From NCBI RefSeq assembly GCF_012726175.1, contig NZ_JAASAD010000002.1, positions 124,001-188,000 on the forward strand: a DNA stretch of 64,000 nt. The letters are read 5' to 3'. This DNA is from Micromonospora sp. HNM0581 (lineage in GTDB: Bacteria > Actinomycetota > Actinomycetes > Mycobacteriales > Micromonosporaceae). The position numbers and the translations under genes are program-made. Positions 61,191 through 64,000 of this stretch are shown one piece after another (the first letter of the stretch is position 1; every line of letters begins with the position of its first letter). Under the pieces are notes generated by a model. It searched no databases. It worked only from the letters and a program-made list of their open reading frames with translations, and was not told the origin of the DNA.

Positions 61191-61916
61191 ATGAGCCTCA
61201 CCCTGTTGCCCGCCGTGGACGTCGCCGACGGCCAGGCCGTCCGCCTCGTGCAGGGCGCCGCCGGCAGCGAGACCACCTACGGCGACCCGCTGGAGGCCGC
61301 GCTGGCGTGGCAGCGCGACGGCGCCGAATGGATCCATCTGGTCGATCTCGATGCCGCGTTCGGTCGGGGCAGCAACGCTGGACTGCTCGCCGAGCTGGTG
61401 CGTCGCCTCGACGTACGGGTGGAACTGTCCGGGGGCATCCGTGACGACGCCTCACTACGCGCCGCGCTGGCCAGTGGTGCCGAGCGGGTGAACATCGGTA
61501 CCGCCGCGCTCGAGGACCCGCAGTGGTGCGATCGGGTCTGCGCGGAGTACGGCGACCGGGTCGCCATCGGCCTGGATGTGCGTGGCCGGACCCTGGCGGC
61601 CCGGGGCTGGACCCGCGACGGCGGCGACCTGTACGAGGTGCTGGAGCGCCTCGACAAGGCCGGTGCTTCCCGCTACGTGGTCACCGACATCACCAAGGAC
61701 GGCACCATGCGCGGGCCGAACCTGGACCTGCTGCGCGAGGTGTGTTCCCGCACCGACGCCCCGGTGGTCGCCTCCGGGGGTGTCTCCACCCTTGACGACC
61801 TGCGGGCGCTTGCCGCCCTCGAGCCGGTGGGCGTGGAAGGCGTCATCGCCGGCAAGGCGCTCTACGCGGGGGCGTTCACCGTGGCTGAAGCCCTGGTGGT
61901 CCTGACCAACCCGTGA
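61191..61916 (+). CDS. priA: Phosphoribosyl isomerase A (PriA; HisA, possibly also TrpF activity)
   Basis: A 241-residue TIM barrel. Both half-barrel phosphate sites are visible ([20 protein letters not shown] and [17 protein letters not shown]), with the catalytic aspartates in [15 protein letters not shown] and [19 protein letters not shown]. In actinobacteria lacking trpF this enzyme serves both histidine and tryptophan synthesis; whether trpF exists elsewhere here is not visible. ATG 61191 follows GAGAGGGAC. A medium-chain reductase gene separates it from hisF. Confidence 0.93.
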   Translation: MSLTLLPAVDVADGQAVRLVQGAAGSETTYGDPLEAALAWQRDGAEWIHLVDLDAAFGRGSNAGLLAELVRRLDVRVELSGGIRDDASLRAALASGAERVNIGTAALEDPQWCDRVCAEYGDRVAIGLDVRGRTLAARGWTRDGGDLYEVLERLDKAGASRYVVTDITKDGTMRGPNLDLLREVCSRTDAPVVASGGVSTLDDLRALAALEPVGVEGVIAGKALYAGAFTVAEALVVLTNP

Positions 61917-61978
61917 CCCTGGCTGCTTTCCACCTACCGGGCGGTGCCATCGCCCGACGGCAGAGGAAGGACTCTCCC

Positions 61979-62977
61979 ATGCCCACCAACCGTGAGATCC
62001 GACTGGCTTCGCGCCCGCATGGCTGGCCCACCGAGGACAATTTCCGGTTGGTGACCGCTGAGATCCCGACGCCCGGTCCGGGGCAGCTGCTCGTGCGTAA
62101 CCAGTACATGTCGGTGGATCCGTACATGCGTGGGCGGATGAACGACGTGCGTTCCTACGTACCGCCGTTCGCCCTGGACGCACCACTCGACGGCGGAGCG
62201 GTCGGCGAGGTGGTGGGCGGCGAGGCCGACGGTTTCGCCCCGGGTGACGTCGTGCTGCACGGCCTCGGCTGGCGGGACTACGCGCTTGTCGAGGCGAAGG
62301 CCGCGCGGAAGGTCGAGCCGGGTCTCGCGCCGGTTACCGCGTACCTCGGTGTGCTCGGGATGACCGGTCTGACCGCGTACGCCGGGCTGCGGGAGGTGGC
62401 CGTGCTGCGTCCGGGCGAGACGGTCTTCGTGTCCGGGGCGGCCGGTGCGGTCGGCAGCATGGTCGGTCAGATCGCCCGGCTCAGTGGAGCGGGTCGGGTG
62501 ATCGGCAGCGCCGGGTCGCCAGCGAAGGTCGAGCGGTTGACGGCGCTCGGCTTCGACGTCGCGTTCGACTACCACGACGGCCCGGTACGCGACCTGCTGC
62601 GGGCTGCCGCGCCCGACGGCGTCGACGTCTACTTCGACAACGTGGGCGGCGAGCATCTGGAGGCCGCCATCTCGTCGATGAACCTGCACGGCCGGGCGGC
62701 GATCTGCGGCATGATCTCGCAGTACAACGAGACCGAGGCGCCGGCTGCCCCGAGTAACCTGGCTCAGATCATCGGTAAGCGGCTCACCCTGCGCGGTTTC
62801 CTGGTCAGCGATCACGGCCACCTGCGGGAGCAGTTCGTGCGGGAGGTCTCCGGGTGGCTGCGCGCGGGGACGCTGACGTACGACGAGACGGTCGTCGACG
62901 GTCTGGAGAACGCTCCCTCGGCCTTCCTGGGTCTGCTGCGGGGGGAGAACCTCGGCAAGATGCTGGTGCGGCTGTGA
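61979..62977 (+). CDS. NADP-dependent medium-chain oxidoreductase (leukotriene B4 dehydrogenase/CurA-like)
   Basis: A 332-residue zinc-free MDR enzyme: NQYMSVDPYMRGRMNDVRSY near the N-terminus, GMTGLTAYAGLREVAVLRPG leading into the Rossmann motif VFVSGAAGAVGSMVGQIARL, and VDVYFDNVGGEHLEAAISSM. Relatives reduce the double bond of alpha,beta-unsaturated ketones or aldehydes. ATG 61979 follows CAGAGGAAGG. It is inserted between priA and hisF and has no known role in histidine synthesis; hisF has its own promoter downstream. Confidence 0.9.
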   Translation: MPTNREIRLASRPHGWPTEDNFRLVTAEIPTPGPGQLLVRNQYMSVDPYMRGRMNDVRSYVPPFALDAPLDGGAVGEVVGGEADGFAPGDVVLHGLGWRDYALVEAKAARKVEPGLAPVTAYLGVLGMTGLTAYAGLREVAVLRPGETVFVSGAAGAVGSMVGQIARLSGAGRVIGSAGSPAKVERLTALGFDVAFDYHDGPVRDLLRAAAPDGVDVYFDNVGGEHLEAAISSMNLHGRAAICGMISQYNETEAPAAPSNLAQIIGKRLTLRGFLVSDHGHLREQFVREVSGWLRAGTLTYDETVVDGLENAPSAFLGLLRGENLGKMLVRL

Positions 62978-63023
62978 CCGTCGGTGCGGCTGGCCGGGGC
63001 GCTGGGCGGCGTACGGACGGCGA

Positions 63024-63029
63024 TAGGCT
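63024..63029 (+). promoter_or_regulatory. -10 element TAGGCT for hisF (leaderless)
   Basis: TAGGCT is followed by 6 nt and the hisF ATG at 63036, indicating that hisF has its own leaderless transcript after the oxidoreductase gene. Confidence 0.55.
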
Positions 63030-63035
63030 CGTCAC

Positions 63036-63803
63036 ATGACGGTGGCGGTGCGGGTGATTCCCTGTCTCGATGTGGACGCGGGCCGGGTGGTCAAGGGTGT
63101 CAACTTCCTCGATCTGCGGGACGCGGGCGACCCCGTCGAGTTGGCTGCCGCGTACGACCGCGCGGGCGCCGACGAGTTGACCTTTCTTGACGTCACCGCT
63201 TCCTCCAGCGACCGGGGCACGATGCTCGACGTGGTCCGGCGTACGGCGGAGTCGGTCTTCATCCCGTTGACCGTCGGCGGTGGGGTTCGCACGGTGGCTG
63301 ACGTGGACACCCTGCTGCGCGCGGGAGCGGACAAGATCGGGGTGAACACGGCGGCGATCGCCCGGCCGGAGCTGCTCGCGGAGATCGCCGAACGGTTTGG
63401 TCGGCAGGTGCTGGTGCTCTCGCTCGACGTGCGGCGGGCCCCGGAGGGTGCCACTTCGAGCGGTTTCGAGGTGACCACGCACGGTGGTCGGCGCGGCACC
63501 GGGCTGGACGCCGTGTGGTGGGCGCGTCGCGGCGCCGAGCTGGGCGCCGGTGAGATCCTGCTCAACTCGATGGACGCCGACGGCACGAAAGTCGGTTTCG
63601 ATCTTGAGCTCATCGGCGCGGTGCGTCGGGTCGTCGATGTCCCGGTGGTGGCCAGTGGTGGTGCGGGTGAGGTGGCCCACTTTCCCGCGGCGGTCGGCGC
63701 GGGCGCCGACGCGGTGCTGGCCGCCAGCGTGTTCCATTTCGGCGAGCTGACGGTGGCGCAGGTCAAGGACGTGCTGCGTGCTGCCGGGCACCCGGTGCGC
63801 TGA
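63036..63803 (+). CDS. hisF: Imidazole glycerol phosphate synthase, cyclase subunit HisF
   Basis: A 255-residue TIM barrel: [20 protein letters not shown] at the start with its catalytic aspartate, the [20 protein letters not shown] phosphate site, [17 protein letters not shown] and [13 protein letters not shown]. With HisH it forms imidazole glycerol phosphate and AICAR. ATG 63036 is fixed by the TAGGCT box. The gene converges on a partial minus-strand gene 9 nt away. Confidence 0.96.
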   Translation: MTVAVRVIPCLDVDAGRVVKGVNFLDLRDAGDPVELAAAYDRAGADELTFLDVTASSSDRGTMLDVVRRTAESVFIPLTVGGGVRTVADVDTLLRAGADKIGVNTAAIARPELLAEIAERFGRQVLVLSLDVRRAPEGATSSGFEVTTHGGRRGTGLDAVWWARRGAELGAGEILLNSMDADGTKVGFDLELIGAVRRVVDVPVVASGGAGEVAHFPAAVGAGADAVLAASVFHFGELTVAQVKDVLRAAGHPVR

Positions 63804-63812
63804 CGCCGGGAG

Positions 63813-64000
63813 TCAGCCGAGGTCGGAGCGTCCCTCGGGGGAGCGTCGGGGCATCGGGATGGACCGCACGAGATATTCCTGCACGGCGGCAGCGTGTTCC
63901 TGCTCGTCGAGGTGCCAGTCTGCGGTACCCGGCGTGTGTCGACGGCTGAGTACGCCCTGCACGGTGTCGACCGTGGTGGCTAGCCCGGCGCTGGGTCGTG
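63813..64000 (-). CDS. Partial protein of unknown function (C-terminal 61 residues)
   Basis: An open minus-strand frame enters from the window edge and ends at TGA (63813-63815). The visible end includes TTVDTVQGVLSRRHTPGTAD, DEQEHAAAVQEYLVRSIPMP and a final RSDLG. Third codon positions are GC-biased as in neighbouring genes, supporting real coding. No family is recognised. It converges with hisF. Confidence 0.5.
   Translation of the reverse strand, partial: RPSAGLATTVDTVQGVLSRRHTPGTADWHLDEQEHAAAVQEYLVRSIPMPRRSPEGRSDLG

Overview
This is a GC-rich (about 70% or more by eye) actinobacterial chromosome segment. The order of the division and cell-wall (dcw) genes, the presence of sepF and wag31/divIVA, a PriA-type HisA, a HEPN-imuA'-imuB-dnaE2 mutasome operon and many leaderless TAnnnT-n(6-8)-GTG/ATG starts point to Micromonosporaceae (Micromonospora/Salinispora-like). 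The family call is an inference from gene content and order; no database was consulted.

Layout. 1-3132 (minus): a translationally coupled operon of a YbaK-type deacylase, a CrtA-like carotenoid oxygenase, a GNAT acetyltransferase, a CruF-type carotenoid hydratase and a partial GT2 glycosyltransferase, apparently for a modified acyclic carotenoid. 3351-10132 (plus): a DNA-damage mutasome operon (HEPN protein, imuA', imuB, dnaE2) behind two tandem LexA-type SOS boxes and a long structured leader. 10196-13954: a methyltransferase, an alkaline-phosphatase-superfamily enzyme, dinB and a DUF3040 membrane protein. 14225-19065 (minus): moxR, DUF58 and tgpA-like transglutaminase genes. 19321-24931: a six-gene Mrp cation/proton antiporter operon with fused mrpA-mrpB. 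24950-27987: leuS behind a palindrome and a leucine-codon leader peptide with a canonical terminator. 28120-30849 (minus): murT-gatD (lipid II amidation) plus a TVP38-family protein, divergent from the dcw cluster. 31190-49421: mraZ-rsmH-ftsL-ftsI-murE-murF-mraY-ftsW-murG-murC-ftsQ-ftsZ-yggS-sepF-yggT-wag31, with no murD between mraY and ftsW and no pgeF between ftsZ and yggS. 49495-56738: a putative metal-site membrane protein, a TraR/DksA-type zinc protein, lspA, rluD, an unknown membrane-anchored protein, a ParA/MinD-like ATPase with an altered Walker A, a DUF2567 protein and a Lon N-domain protein. 56845-63803: histidine genes hisD-hisC-hisB-(small membrane protein)-hisH-(membrane protein)-priA-(oxidoreductase)-hisF. 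A partial minus-strand gene ends the window.

The central block builds lipid II (murE, F, C, G, mraY), amidates it (murT-gatD) and uses it at the septum (ftsW, ftsI, ftsQ, ftsL, ftsZ, sepF, wag31). The most striking non-coding signals are: a tandem 60-bp repeat between murG and murC that is also an open frame overlapping both neighbours by 4 nt; the leuS attenuator and the 13-bp-arm palindrome on its -10 box; a perfect 31-bp palindrome in the ftsZ promoter; MraZ-type boxes on both strands between murT and mraZ; and tandem SOS boxes with a two-hairpin leader before the mutasome operon. No tRNA, rRNA, insertion sequence, prophage or CRISPR array was seen.
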